Notes: a model not told the origin generated them from the sequence alone. 64,000 nt of DNA from Neoarius graeffei (GCF_027579695.1 NC_083577.1:59210241-59274240); one strand, 5' to 3'. Positions 11,698 through 23,838 are shown, counted from the stretch's first letter. Numbers and translations are program-made.

Positions 11698-13280
11698 CAG
11701 TGGGGCAAAAAGTATTTAGTCAGTCACCAATTGTGCAAGTTCTCCCACTTAAAAAGATGAGAGAGGCCTGTAATTTTCATCATAGGTATACCTCAACTAT
11801 GAGAGACAAAATCACATTGTCTGATTTTTAAAGAATTTATTTGCAAATTATGGTGGAAAATAAGTATTTGGTCAATAACAAAAGTTCATCTCAATACTTT
11901 GTTATATACCCTTTGTTGGCAATGACAGAGGTCAAATGTTTTCTGTAAGTCTTCACAAGGTTTTCACACACTGTTGCTGGTATTTTGGCCCATTCCTCCA
12001 TGCAGATCTCCTCTAGAGCAGTGATGTTTTGGGGCTGTCGCTGGGCAACATGGACTTTCAACTCCCTCCAAAGATTTTCTATGGGGTTGAGATCTGGAGA
12101 CTGGCTAGGCCACTCCAGGACCTTGAAATGCTTCTTACGAAGCCACTCCTTCGTTGCCCAGGCGGTGTGTTTGGGATCATGGTCATGCTGAAAGACCCAG
12201 CCACGTTTCATCTTCAATGCCCTTGCTGATGGAAGGTGGTTTTCACTCAAAAATCTCACGATACATGGCCCTATTCATTCTTTCCTTTAAACGGATCAGT
12301 CGTCCTGGTCCCTTTGCAGAAAAACAGCCCCAAAGCATGATGTTTCCACCCCCATGCTTCACAGTAGGTATGGTGTTCTTTGGATGCAACTCAGCATTCT
12401 TTCTCCTCCAAACACGACAAGTTGAGTTTTTACCAAAAAGTTCTATTTTGGTTTCATCTGACCATATGACATTCTCCCAATCCTCTTCTGAATCATCCAA
12501 ATGCTCTCTAGCAAACTTCAGACGGGCCTGGACATGTACTGGCTTAAGCAGGGGGACACGTCTGGCACTGCAGGATTTGAGTCCCTGGCGGCGTAGTGTG
12601 TTACTGATGGTAGCCTTTGTTACTTTGGTCCCAGCTCTCTGCAGGTCATTCACTAGGTCCCCCCGTGTGGTTCTGGGATTTTTGCTCACCGTTCTTGTGA
12701 TCATTTTGACCCCACAGGGTGAGATCTTGCATGGAGCCCCAGATCGAGGGAGATTACCAGTGGTCTTGTATGTCTTCCATTTTCTAATAATTGCTCCCAC
12801 AGTTGATTTCTTCACACCAAGCTGCTTACCTATTGCAGATTCAGTCTTCCCAGCCTGGTGCAGGTCTACAATTTTGTTTCTGGTGTCCTTTGACAGCTCT
12901 TTGGTCTTGGCCATAGTGGAGTTTGGAGTGTCACTGTTTGAGGTTGTGGACAGGTGTCTTTTATACTGATAACGAGTTCAAACAGGTGCCATTAATACAG
13001 GTAACGAGTGGAGGACAGAGGAGCCTCTTAAAGAAGAAGTTACAGGTCTGTGAGAGCCAGAAATCTTGCTTGTTTGTAGGTGACCAAATACTTATTTTAC
13101 CAAGGAATTTACCAATTAATTCATTAAAAATCCTACAATGTGATTTCCTGGATTCTTTCCCCCCATTCTGTCTCTCATAGTTGAAGTGTACCTATGATGA
13201 AAATTACAGGCCTCTCTCATCTTTTTAAGTGGGAGAACTTGCACAATTGGTGGCTGACTAAATACTTTTTTGCCCCACTG
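11698..13280 (-). mobile_element. Tc1-like transposon, near full length
   Basis: Flanked by TA on both sides (11696-11697 and 13281-13282). The ends are inverted repeats starting CAGTGGGGCAAAAAGTATTT, and the pairing continues about 100 bases inward with few mismatches. Length 1583 bp is typical for Tc1-like elements of fish. It carries one transposase gene on the minus strand with a single frameshift, so it is one of the least decayed DNA transposons in the window. Confidence 0.95.
11891..12914 (-). pseudogene. Tc1-like transposase, one frameshift
   Basis: Starts [20 protein letters not shown] at 12914. An HTH region at about residues 15-48 includes [18 protein letters not shown], followed by PRSGAP. 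The first catalytic Asp lies in [13 protein letters not shown] (about residue 153) and [13 protein letters not shown] follows. The frame breaks at about 12250 in a five-T run just after YREI. The remainder, in the next frame, has the second Asp in [11 protein letters not shown] and the catalytic Glu in [11 protein letters not shown], with the 34-residue spacing of DD34E enzymes, and ends YITKY. The total of about 341 codons matches the family. Without the frameshift the protein would be complete, so activity loss was probably recent. Confidence 0.93.
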
Positions 13281-13799
13281 TATAAAATGTTCTTTCTCTT
13301 GTTAATTTACTGGAGTAAGAGAAACAGTGTTCGACTGATATAATGTCATCATGGTGTTTGTTTGTTTATTTGTTTGTTGTTTTGTTTTTAGCAAAGTGCA
13401 CTATAGATGAGGTTAGCTGATCTGGTTAAATTAAGCATATTCATGATCAGTGATAAGTGTTCACATGTCAAACACATTGTCATTTTCATTATTACTGATC
13501 AAATGTTATGGTGAGCACTATAGAACCTGTCTTAAATGATTCAGCATTGGGTGAATAATATATAAAGATAACAGATATTGATATTTTGTTTTATTATTCA
13601 TAAATTCTGTTTTAAAAGTCTGGACACACGGACTTCCGGTTTGACCATGAGGAGATAGGTCGCAAGACAGTAGAGCTCCCTGTTTAACATTTCAATATAA
13701 CCTTTAAAAAGCACCACTAAGGCCATTTTCGATTAATAATATTTTATTTAGTAGTGAACATCACTTTCACATCGAAACGACACAGCACTGACCGACAAC

Positions 13800-14699
13800 A
13801 TGAGCAAACCGACAAAACAATCATCTGCTACATCAAAAACCACTGTTGTTAGCAAATTCGCCACCATGGCTAACAACGATTCGGGTAAAACGCCAAGTTC
13901 AAATGGAGTTTCCATGAGTCAACTGGTCGCTGAACTGGACAAACAACAAACTTCACTAAAAGAGGACATTTCTGCCTTAATTCAAGAGTCGATTGCTCCT
14001 CTCCAATCCTCCATGAATGCATTAACCGAGACTGTAACCAGTTTTCAGGCAAGGCTAAGTGCAACCGAATCTCTAGCTGGTGACAACTTCTCTGCACTGA
14101 ACATTACAGAAAAAAAGATAAAACTTTTGGAGGAACATAACACGACCCTGTTTGACCAATTGGAGGACATAGAAAATCACTCTAGGCATGCTAATCTCAG
14201 GATATTAAATGTTCCGGAGGACAGCGAGAAAGGTCAGTCTACAGTGAAGTTTGTATCCAACATGTTAATGGAGGTGATGCCAGGAGTTTTGGACAAACCG
14301 CCTGAACTGGAACGAGCACATCGCTCACTTGGCCAAAAGCCCCAAAAAGAACAGCCACCCTGGCCATTTGTGGTCTGCTTTCACTGATTTCAGGAAAAGG
14401 AAAAAGTACTATGCTGGGCCTGGATGAATAACATGGAGTTCAACGGCACTAAACTGCGAATATATCCAGATAAGTCAGCAGCACTAGCGAAAAAACGCGC
14501 AGCATTTAAGGATGTCAAACAGCTCCTGTATGTGAAGAATGTGCAATTTAATCTGCTGTACCCTGCATGACTTCGAGTTGAATTTGACAAGTAGTCATTC
14601 ATCTTTTCATCACCCGAAGACACCCAAGAGTTCTACGACCACCGAGTTGCTACATACAAGCGTCCAGAGGGACCTGTGGACCAAAATGATGGTGAATAG
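13800..14699 (+). pseudogene. L1-type LINE ORF1 protein, three in-frame stops
   Basis: A 299-codon frame from MSKPTKQSSATSK to a TAG at 14697. An N-terminal Ser/Thr-rich part is followed by a coiled coil (about residues 45-125, ending in LEEHNTTLFDQLEDIENH). An RRM-like core then starts at HANLRILNVPEDSE, with ELERAHRSLG and, later, KLRIYPDKSAALAKKRAAF. The frame is interrupted by TGA (14385), TGA (14567) and TAG (14594) without any shift. The two TGA codons sit where Arg would be expected, consistent with CGA to TGA decay of methylated CpG. ORF1 of L1-type LINEs is an RNA-binding chaperone that packages the element RNA. Confidence 0.85.
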
Positions 14700-15253
14700 C
14701 CTAGACTACTTTGGACTCACTAAAAATAGACCAATGGGTGAAATGGACTGGAGAGCTGCCTTATATTCATAAGCACTGGAAGTGCAAAGTCCTATTGTTT
14801 CATTTTCTTTTCTTCTTGTCAGACGGTATTTGTAGTGTTGTAAACTCAGTTCAATGGACAATTATTCAACTAGTATTGTGTTACTTGTGTCACTATTGTA
14901 TTAAGGTTTTAAGTGGACTGGATGAACAGGCTAATTTACCTAGGTCTACACCAAGTCAGAATTTGACTATGCGTCTACCTGTTTAGCATAATGGGGAGCA
15001 ATATGGGGAGGATAATGTGTAAATGGACTACAGGAAGTTTAAGCACAGTAGGGCTGCGGTTCGTCAGTGTTCAGAGGACGAACCTAGAGTTTATCAAAGA
15101 GATAGGGGGTTTTTTTTGGCAAGGGTTTCCTTTTCTTTTTTTATTCTTTTTTTAATTTTACAATTCGTCTCATGGCTGTAAAATAATATCACAAGCTTTG
15201 CTACCTGCGCAGGTTGACACAAAGCCACTACAGCAAATGTAGAAAGTAGAAAT

Positions 15254-18200
15254 GTGTCAGGAGGATCTGTGGTACACTCTATTAGTTGGAATGTTAGAGG
15301 TATGAATGGACCAGTGAAGAGAACTAGAATATTTACACATCTGAAAAGATTGCATACTGAAATTGTATTTTTACAGGAAACACACCTGCGGGTGCAGGAC
15401 CAAATACTGTTAAGAAAAGCTTGGGTAGGGCAGGTGTTCCATTCAAACTTTAGTAGCAGAGCTAGGGGAGCAGCAATATTAATCCACAAAAAAGTTTTAT
15501 TCACTGCTTCAGAAATAGTTTCAGACCCCCAAGGACGCTATATTATAGTATCAGGTCTTCTTTTCCACATACCTGTGGTGTTGGTTAGTGTGTATGCCCC
15601 GAACTGGGATGACGCAGATTTTTCCAAGTTGATAATGACATTGTTACCTGATTTAAACACTCATCGTTTAATTTTTGGTGGGGGCATGAACTGTGTGATG
15701 GATACAACTATGGACCGCTCTAACCCCAAAATTATACCTACATCAAAGATGTCCAGAACACTCTCCAGTCTCATGAGTCATATAGACTGTATTGACCCGT
15801 GGAGGTTTCTAAACCTGAATAGAAAAGAATTTTCTTGTTTTTCATATGTGCATCAGTCCTATTCTAGAATAGACTATTTTTTCATTGACAAGCATCTTCT
15901 CCCTGCAGTAAAAGCTGCAGAATACACTGCTATTGTAGACTCTGATCATGCACCCCTCATCCTTGACATCAACATCACACTTAATTGCCCAGCAAAACAA
16001 ACTTGGAGACTGAATACAACACTACTCTCAGATGCAAATTTTTGTCAATGCATAGCAAAAGCAATAGATGACTTTCTTTTAACTAATCAGACAGACTCTG
16101 TATCTCCATCTACCGTACACAAAGTGGTACTCAGAGGACACATAATATCATTCTCAGCATCACATAATAAAAAAAAAGTAAACAAGCACAGGAAAAACTG
16201 ATTGATTCTATACTGAAAATAGATCAACAATATTCAAAAACCCCAACCCCTGAACTATACAAACAGAAATTGGGTTTAAAAGTGCAATATGAACTACTAT
16301 CCACAGAAAAGATTGAGCAAAACCTGTTGCGGTTGCGAGCTTTTTTTTTATTTTTACGAACATGGGGAGAAGGCTGGGCGCCTTCTTGCCCATCAGTTAA
16401 AGGGCAGATCTGCATCCAGGCTTGTCCCAACCATTAGAAAAACACATCAAGATCTGACAGTAGACCCACAAGAAATTAACAATACCTTCAAAGAATATTA
16501 CTCAAAATTATTCACATCAGAATTCCCTCAAGATACTACTCATATGACAGAGTTTCTAGCAAATCTGGACATCCCAAATATTACACAGGAGCAAAGCGAA
16601 AACCTGGAAAAACCTTTAGACACACAAGAAATAGAGTGTGCAATCAAAGACATGCAGAGTGGGAAAACTCCTGGGCCGGATGGCTTTCCAGTAGAGTTTT
16701 ATAAAAAAAATTTGCTTCACAACTGGCACCTTTACTTCTTAAGATGTTTCAGTACTCTTTTGAACAGTCATCTCTCCCACAGAGCCTCACAGAGGCTCTT
16801 ATTACAGTTTTACTAAAGCCAGGCAAAGATGAAGTGGACTGTGCTTCTGATAGGCCCATATCATTAAATGTAGGTGTCAAGATCTCGTACTTTTCCAAAG
16901 TTTTAGCAGCTAGAATCAACACTGTAATATCCGATATAATCTCTACCAACCAAACGGGTTTTATCAGAGGACGCCACTCATTCATTAACATTTGCAGGCT
17001 TTTGAGTGTGGTGCATTCTCCTTTGTTCAGGGACGTACCAAAGGTGGTGGTGTCCCTGGATGCGGAGAAGGCATTCAATAGAGTCGAGTGGGGATGCCTG
17101 TTTTCTGTATTGGAAAGGTTTGGGTTTGGTCAAAAATTTGTTTCCTGGATTTGTTTATTGTACTCCTCTCCAAAAGCTGCGGTATGCTCACAGTATTTTC
17201 CATTGTCCAGAGGAACACGTCAAGGCTGTCCTCTAAGCCCTCCGCTTTTTATTCTAGCGATAGAACCCCTGGCAATTAGGCTTAGGAATACACAATCTAT
17301 ACTGGGAATTAATAGGATGGAGATGGAATATAAAATCTCACTCTATGCTGATGATCTTTTAACTTACATTACTGATCCTCTGTCTTGCACACCTGTGATT
17401 TTGAGTATTTTAAATTATTTCAGTAGTTTTTCTGGTTATAAAATAAATTACTCAAAAAGTTCATGTTTTCCTATAAATAACAAGGCACTCAAACTAAAAG
17501 ATATGGACCTGCCGTTCTGTATGTCAAAGTCAGGATTTAAATATTTAGGAATTTATATTACCCCATCCTTCTCTGGTTTATTTGACGCTAACTTCTCTCC
17601 CATACTTGAGAAACTAAAGTCAGACCTTCAGCACTGGAGTACTCTTTATTTATCTCTAGCTGGGAGAATTAACTGCATTAAGATGAATGTGCTACCTAGA
17701 TTTCTGTACTTATTTCAAAGTCTTCCAGTTTTTCTACCAAAGTCTTTTTTTCACTCAACAGAAGAGCAACTTTCACACTTTTTATGGGGAGGTAAATCCT
17801 CAAGGCTACGAAGGACATATCTTGAAAGACCAAGAAAAGAAGGTGGGCTTGCCCTTCCAAATCTGTTGAGTTATTATTGGGCAGCAAACTTACAAAAAAT
17901 TGTTTATTGGTTCCAGACCCCTGAAACGGACTGGTGCAGTGCAGAAGCAAAGTGTTGTAAGCAAGCATCACTTGCTGCACTGATTACATCAAAACTTCCC
18001 CTCTCTTCTTCACGGTTCTCTTCTAATCCTGTAGTAAGTTCTACACTTAGGATCTGGATACAGTTTAGGCAAAAATTTAACTTGTCTGATCTTTCTATAC
18101 ATAGTTCTATCTGTAATAATCACCATTTTCCAGCTGCTAAGTTGGATGACACCTTCAGACAGTGGGGCCGTAAAGGCCTCACTACATGCAATAATTTCTT

Positions 18201-19740
18201 CATTACCCAGGTCTTTCCCAACTTCACTGACTTTTCCAACACATTCAATATTTCTAAATCCAGTTTATTCCGATACCTGCAGATTCGCCATTTCATTCAA
18301 ACACACATCCCATCCTTTCCTCAGTTACCTGAACATTCAGTTATGGATGACATACTTCAAACTCCTCTTACCCTTAGAGGCCAGATATCTATTATATACA
18401 ACTTAATTATGTCATCCAAAAAACATCTATGGATAGGATTAAAGTGCATATCCTGGACCAATTTAGTTTTTTTTTTTTTACTGTATATGAAAGTATGTCC
18501 CTTTACACACTCATCCAGAAGGGTAATTTTCCACAAGACCATCTGTCTACAGCAGAAAAAAATAAAATAACAAAACGCGTCTGGAAAAATCCCAAGGGAG
18601 TCTGGAGTCAGATTCGTGATGTCAAGTGCAGAAGTGCCAGCAGGCTGCGAGAGCTTGCACGGTTTCAGTGCACAGCCTGTGTAGACCAAGTTTAGCAGCT
18701 AGTGATTTTGCATTGAAATATGGAATTGTCACCTGAGCGCAATGTTACTTCACCTTTGGATGAAGAATATAATGAGATGTCAGAATTGGGGCTTCATCTG
18801 TTTGGATTTGATGATGATTCAAGTAGTGAAGACGACGGAGACAACACCGAGGATGTAAATAATACGGTCGTTTTCTCATAAACAAACCAGCGCTGACGTA
18901 GGATTCAGAAGGAGGTGTCCCGCACGTGACGTCACGAAAATCAATGTTTGCCGGGAAATCCAAATGCCAAGTTTTTTCAGAGGCAGACGAATACGCCTCA
19001 AATGGCTTGATTTTAACTGAATTTTTCTGGTATTGCGCAAGGTAAAAAAATGGCACAAAATGCAAAATGTGACAGATATTTGACCAAAGTTTAATATAAA
19101 ATAGGAGAATTACATTGATCTTGCTCCTGAATTTACCCAGGATATGCAATTTAAAGCTAAATGGGAAGAAGAAATAGAGACTGACATATCTGAGGCAGTG
19201 TGGGATAGAGCTCTGAGCTGGGTGAATGATTCCTCCTCCTGTGCACGCTTAAACTTAATTCAGTTTAATATTCTCCACCGTATGCATTACAGTAAGGCAA
19301 AACTGGCCAAAATATACTCTAACGAAAACAATTTATGTGATCGCTGTAGAATGGCCAGAGGAGATTTAACCCACATGTTCTGGACGTGTTCTAAGATGAG
19401 AGAGTTCAGGACATCAATATTTAAGATTTTGAATGAGGCCTTTGGCTTAGATCTACAACCCAGCCCAGCAACAGCTATATTTGGGGTATAAGGAGGAGAC
19501 TTTGTAATACCCAGCAGTAAGGAAAATTATATTGCTTTTGCAACCCTCATAGCACATCGGATAATACTCTTGGAATGGAAATCATTAACCCCACCAAAAG
19601 CATCTGTATGGCTTTCTGACATAATGATGTTTTTAAAACTGGAAAAGATCAAATATTTTCTCAAAGGATCCACCAAAAAATTCTATAAAACCTGGGATCC
19701 TCTACTGACTTATTTTGATAAGCTAACAACATTTCCTTAA
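15254..19740 (+). pseudogene. L1-type LINE ORF2 (endonuclease-reverse transcriptase), degenerate
   Basis: An apurinic endonuclease domain lies at about 15270-15960, with SWNVRGMNGP, FLQETHL, VSVYAPNWDD, SRIDYFF and SDHAPL. The usual GGDxN motif reads GGGMN here, losing an expected catalytic Asp. The reverse transcriptase spans about 16660-17700, with GKTPGPDGFP, TGFIRGRH, SLDAEKAFNRVEW, GTRQGCPLSP and the active-site SLYADD at about 17340. The C-terminal half continues to about 18430. Foreign-looking sequence occupies about 18580-19100, and coding resumes with WEEEIETDIS and the Cys/His motif CDRCRMARGDLTHMFWTC at about 19340. The stop is TAA at 19738. Frames change near 16200, 16350 and 16740, so it is inactive. 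Confidence 0.88.
18720..18881 (+). other. Small acidic ORF inside a block foreign to the L1 element
   Basis: Between about 18580 and 19100 the LINE coding sequence is replaced by unrelated DNA containing a 53-codon ORF starting MELSPERNVTSPLDEEYNEM and rich in Asp, Glu and Ser (FGFDDDSSSEDDGDN). The stop TAA is at 18879. The block also has GACGTCACG and GGGAAATCCAAATG motifs typical of fish DNA-transposon ends. The FGF-acidic layout is loosely like the start of the ORF at 3373, but I cannot show homology. Block limits are approximate. Confidence 0.3.
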
Positions 19741-20036
19741 CTGAGAGCGCATTGTGAAGCAAAGCTCAAAAACGACGCAGTCATTCACCATGAGCATCCT
19801 TTTTTTTTTTTTAGGGAATTTCTTCCTTGGCATAAAGGTTTGCTGTGGGTGGGATGGGAGATATAAGGTGATTGTAAGTGTAAGTGTAATGTAATGTTGT
19901 ATTACACATTGTTAAAGAACCTTCTATAAAATGATAAAAAATATATGGAAAAAATAATAAATAAATAAATAAATAAATAAAAAGTTTGAACACAGCAACT
20001 CAATCACAGTTTTTTTTCTGCATTTTGTCTAGACCG

Positions 20037-21414
20037 GCAGCTATAATTATTGACAGACCATAATTATCGACACCTTTTCAGATTTACCAATAAAAAAAAA
20101 AATTTTACAAAGGTGAGTTTCTGTTACAACAGTTATTTGTTGGTTAATTAATCAACCAGAAGACCCCCTCGCCCTTTGATCTTGTCATCTGATGACACAG
20201 CTCGTTACCTGAGATGGAATTTTTTTAGCACAATCAGCAAGTTGAGGAAAACCCGGACGTTATCATTGCAGGTAAGCATAGTGTAAAGATCATGGACATG
20301 TTTTTACTGATCAAATTCACCAATATTTCATGAGCTCCTTGTCGAGACCTACTTTGTTTCTTACTCTTTCATTTGACAGTCGCCATTTTGTATCTAAACG
20401 TGCGTTTGAGAAGTCACGTGATGTTTTGATAAGAGTGATCACTTTCACCAGTGTCCACCATTATTGACACCCTGTGGAATTAAGTGACATTTACAGCTGT
20501 TATGGATCGATCTTTGTGTAACATTGTTGGAGTAGATGAAGTACTTAATAATAAAAGTGCTGTGATTTATAATAATTTTTTTCTGATTCATAACAGAATG
20601 GAATGTTTATAGAGTATTTGGAATCCTATTCCAATAAATAGAATTAGACCAGAATTAAATTCCTATCATATAAAAAATTTACATGCTTGAAATATTTGGA
20701 TTTTTCTGTTCCATTCAGAAATTTTTTTCTTTGCAGTTTGTTGTAAATATCTACCACATATTACAATATCAGTAGACATTTTATATTTTTAGATGTAAAT
20801 TTAAAATCTCAATTTAAAAAAATTGACCTATTTGACCTGGATTTCCATGTGGTTACAATGTCAATTGCCTGTTGACATTTATTGGTAAACTACAAAACTA
20901 GAAATTAATACAAACAACAATGAATGATTAACAAAATGTGATCTATGAAAATACTTAGAAAGTGGGTAGAAAGTGGAACAAAAAGATTTTCTGACACAGG
21001 TTCAACATTATCAGTTCATTTGTTTACAAACATTAGAATTACTTCCTCATTTACATAAGCACCAACATTGATATATTTATATAAAAGATATTTTGTACTA
21101 AATATAATTCTATGTAAAACAAATTTTAAATAAAAACTATATTTTGTTAACTTAATACCACATACCGATGATTTAAAAAAAATAATAATCATCTGGATGT
21201 CGAGAAGTGTGGAATGGTGTCAATAACTGTGGACAAAGGTGTCAGTACTTGTGGAACAGTGTCACATGATCTGATACGCTAAGTAATCAGGAATCAACTC
21301 ATTTTTTTTCCCAGTGGAAGTTTGAGTAATTATTCATGCATAATTTATGTATTGAAAGTCTTTTCTACTTTTCCAATGGCCAAAAGATTGTTAAGGTGTC
21401 GATAATTGTAGCTG
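20037..21414. mobile_element. DNA transposon with TIR GCAGCTA(T/C)AATTAT, no ORF
   Basis: Left end GCAGCTATAATTATTGACAG with AATTATCGACACCTT repeated just inside. Right end AAGGTGTCGATAATTGTAGC is its reverse complement. About 1.38 kb with several internal copies of a GACACC/GGTGTC motif (near 20466, 21216, 21237, 21395) and no coding potential. It interrupts the short Tc1-like host between its outer end and TTCTACATTGTAGAAC. Superfamily not determined. Confidence 0.65.
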
Positions 21415-21746
21415 CTGTTCTATTTTCTACATTGTAGAACAATCCTGAAGACATCAAAACTATGAAATAACATATGGAACATATATGGAATTAAAATATG
21501 TTTCAAAACATGTTTCATATTTTAGATTCTTCAAAGTATCCAGCGTTTACCTTGATGATGCTTTGCACACTATTGGCATTATCTTAACCAGCTTCATGAG
21601 GTTGTCACCTGGAATGCTTTTCAATTAACAGATGTGCCTCGTCAAAAGTTAATTAGTGCAATTTCTTGCCTTCTTCATGTGTTTGAGATCAAACAGTGAA
21701 TAGTAAATAATAAAAATACAGTAAATAGCCCTATTCCACCACTGTA

Positions 21747-22005
21747 CACTGTCAGAAATAGGGGTATAGTAGGAGTCCATTTCTGTCCCCCAAGGTACAA
21801 TCTACACTATTGTACCCCCTAGGGCTCATTATTGAACCTCAAGGTAACTATGAGTCCTGTTTTAGGGTTAAAAAAAAAGGTATGTATACTGTATGTTCCC
21901 AATCAGTATATAAATGGTACAAATAAGTACCTTAGAGAGTACTGCCCCAGTGACAAGCCATTGTACCCCGAAAGGTACAGTGATGTACTTTGTTTTCTGA
22001 GAGTG
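21747..22005. mobile_element. 259 bp MITE, TIR CACT(G/C)TCAGAAA, TA target
   Basis: Begins CACTGTCAGAAATAGGGGTA and ends TGTTTTCTGAGAGTG, flanked by TA at 21745-21746 and 22006-22007. Inside, GGTACAA and TTGTACC motifs recur in both orientations. Removing it restores the Tc1-like host (CCACTGTAGTAATCC), which proves insertion into that element. TA target and size suit a Tc1/mariner-related MITE. Confidence 0.8.
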
Positions 22006-22104
22006 TAGTAATCCATATTATGTCAAGAACCGCTCGACTAAGTAAAGAGAAAATACAGTCCATCATTACATTAAGACATGAAGTGTCTTTAAATTAATAA
22101 ATAT

Positions 22105-22234
22105 CTCATCTGATCTCATTATCTGTAGCCATTTTATCCTGTTCTACAGGGTCGCAGGCAAGCTGGAGCCTATCCCAGCTGACTACGGGCGAAAGGCGGG
22201 GTACACCCTGGACAAGTCGCCAGGTCATCACAGG
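22105..22234 (-). mobile_element. SINE tail fragment with perfect 12 bp target duplication
   Basis: Reverse complement of the 3' end of the SINE at 26557 (CTCATTATCTGTAGCC to GACAAGTCGCCAGGTCATCA). Flanks ATTAATAAATAT at 22093-22104 and 22235-22246 are identical. This is a complete retroposition event of a 5'-truncated copy. Confidence 0.88.
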
Positions 22235-22386
22235 ATTAATAAATATTAAAAAAAAATTTTGAATTAGAAAGTGTGTCCAAACTTTTGACTGGTATATTCA
22301 CTCATCCATTATTCTACTTTATTTAGCTGCTCCATGAATATGCTTATGACTAAATCTGCTCATACAGGATGAGCAGGCAGAGAACT

Positions 22387-22389
<3 letters not shown>

Positions 22390-22463
<74 letters not shown>
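22390..22463. repeat. (TG)n microsatellite
   Basis: A pure TG run of about 74 bases. The cysteine-valine ORFs across it are artefacts. A shorter AC run lies at about 22796-22818. Confidence 0.97.
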
Positions 22464-22466
<3 letters not shown>

Positions 22467-22560
22467 CACCTGGCAGAGGGCTGAAGGCTTTGATCTGTAT
22501 CTGCTCATTTGGACCTTTGTTATGGTTGCTATGTTGCTCTGTCTCTCTTTCTCTCTTCAG

Positions 22561-22699
22561 TGAAAGAGCCCTGGGATTGTGACGATGAGCATTTCGAAGT
22601 AGAGGCAAACATCTTGACCAGAGAAGAAAGGAAGCTGACTTGAGAGAGGCCGAGGAATTGTCTGTGTGACAGTGCAGACTCGGTTGAAACTGTTGTCAG
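22561..22699 (+). other. Possible exon of an unidentified gene
   Basis: A pyrimidine tract and CAG (TCTCTTTCTCTCTTCAG, ending 22560) precede the stretch, and CAG/GTGAGA follows at 22697-22705, giving good acceptor and donor matches around 139 bases. One frame reads EPWDCDDEHFEVEANILTRE for about 25 residues before a TGA. It sits in one of the few segments free of recognised repeats. I recognise no protein family, and a non-coding exon or chance match is equally possible. Confidence 0.2.
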
Positions 22700-23838
22700 G
22701 TGAGATAGCACAGCATCACAGAAGAGACTAGCAGGGATAGGGAGGGGTACGGAGATTTGTCAATGTCATCTCTTTGTTTCTCTCTCTCTCATAAACACAC
22801 ACACACGCACACACACGCCTCTGTCTCAGTGGGATCCACTGTGTCTGACCGTCTGACACTAAGAGAACAGAACCCTTTTATGTAGTTTGTTTGTACACTG
22901 ACATGCAGGCAGCAGAATGAAGCTGATATTCCACAGCTCACATTAAAAATGAGAAATTACACAACACTAATATTCAGTCCACGGAAATGAATAAAGAAGT
23001 GGCAGCAGAACATCAGTATAAGAAGTGTCGGCTTGGGATGATGCCTGTATGCTGTCATGGCTGTCACAGGCTGGGCAGCAGAGCCTTCCTGCAGCATCTG
23101 TTCATAGCCATCTTCCAGCCAGCATCTGCACAGGGGTCGTTCCACACACCTCAAGATCTGTTTCAGGAAATAAAGGGGCATGTCACCCAGGATTTCTGAT
23201 TGCACTCCAAAGGAAACTGGTATTTTAAGAAACGTGTTATTGACAGTGTGAAAAAATGGACTGTTTTGCACAGCTTTAATTGGCTCTTGATTAAATGGTT
23301 TTCTTGTATCCATACACAGAAAACTGAGGTCATGCCATTTACCTGCAGTTAGCATATTCAAACTATCTGACATTTGCATAGACCTCTGAATTTTGCTTGC
23401 TGATTGTCTAAAACCAATTCATGAAGTTAAGTTTCTTCTCATTAAGCATTAGCAGAGAGCTTAAATGTCAGCATTATTTCCTCCAGGATACTCACTGTCA
23501 GTCAGCTAGTGTGATATCACATTCATGTCCTCCATCCTGAGTACCAGCTTCTTCCATCGGGCAGATGCTACAATGTCCCCCAGTGCAGCCTCAACCACTT
23601 CAAAAACTCCTTGGTACCCCATGCCTCAAAATCCGAAATGGCAAGTTAGCCACAGGCAAGCCTTTGTAATGATGCTCTTAATCTTAAAAGTAGACAGCCT
23701 TTTGATTTCATAAAATCAGTGATAGTTCTCTCTGAAATTTGATCATTGTGATATCCGTTTATTTCTGTAATATCTAAAATAAATAAATAAATAAATAAAA
23801 ATCCCAGGCCATCCTGTGACTGAGAAGTTATTTAATTT
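22700..23838. other. Intergenic, nothing recognised
   Basis: No recognised repeat or supported gene apart from an (AC)n run near 22800 and an (AAAT)n run at about 23777-23799. The short ORFs have no family features. Confidence 0.4.

Larger units (their letters stand above)
13630..19979 (+). mobile_element. Full-length L1-type LINE
   Basis: Two-ORF LINE with a 5' leader (GGACTTCCGGTTTGACCATG at about 13630), ORF1, ORF2 and an (AAAT)n tail ending near 19979. The flanks AAAAGTCTGGACACAC (13614-13629) and AAAAGTTTGAACACAG (19980-19995) form an imperfect 16 bp target duplication (13 of 16 match). Length including one internal foreign block is 6.35 kb. Many stops and frameshifts show an old copy. 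Confidence 0.88.
13614..22297. mobile_element. Short Tc1-like non-autonomous element, copy 1, split by at least four insertions
   Basis: The pieces match the element seen again in reverse orientation at 32754-45241. A left end with AAAAGTCTGGACACAC (about 13614) is followed, after the L1 insertion, by about 19980-20036. Then come 21415-21746 (TTCTACATTGTAGAACAATC, CCAGCTTCATGAGGTTGTCA), 22006-22104 (CCATATTATGTCAAGAACCG) and the right end GTGTGTCCAAACTTTTGACT at about 22270-22297. Joined, the host is about 0.6 kb without a transposase gene. The right end and the internal pieces are clear; assigning the leftmost bases to its terminal repeat is inference. Confidence 0.6.

Noticed and set aside
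12154..12969. 271-codon plus-strand ORF
   Set aside because: It lies antisense to the Tc1 transposase on the minus strand, which carries the HTH and DDE motifs.
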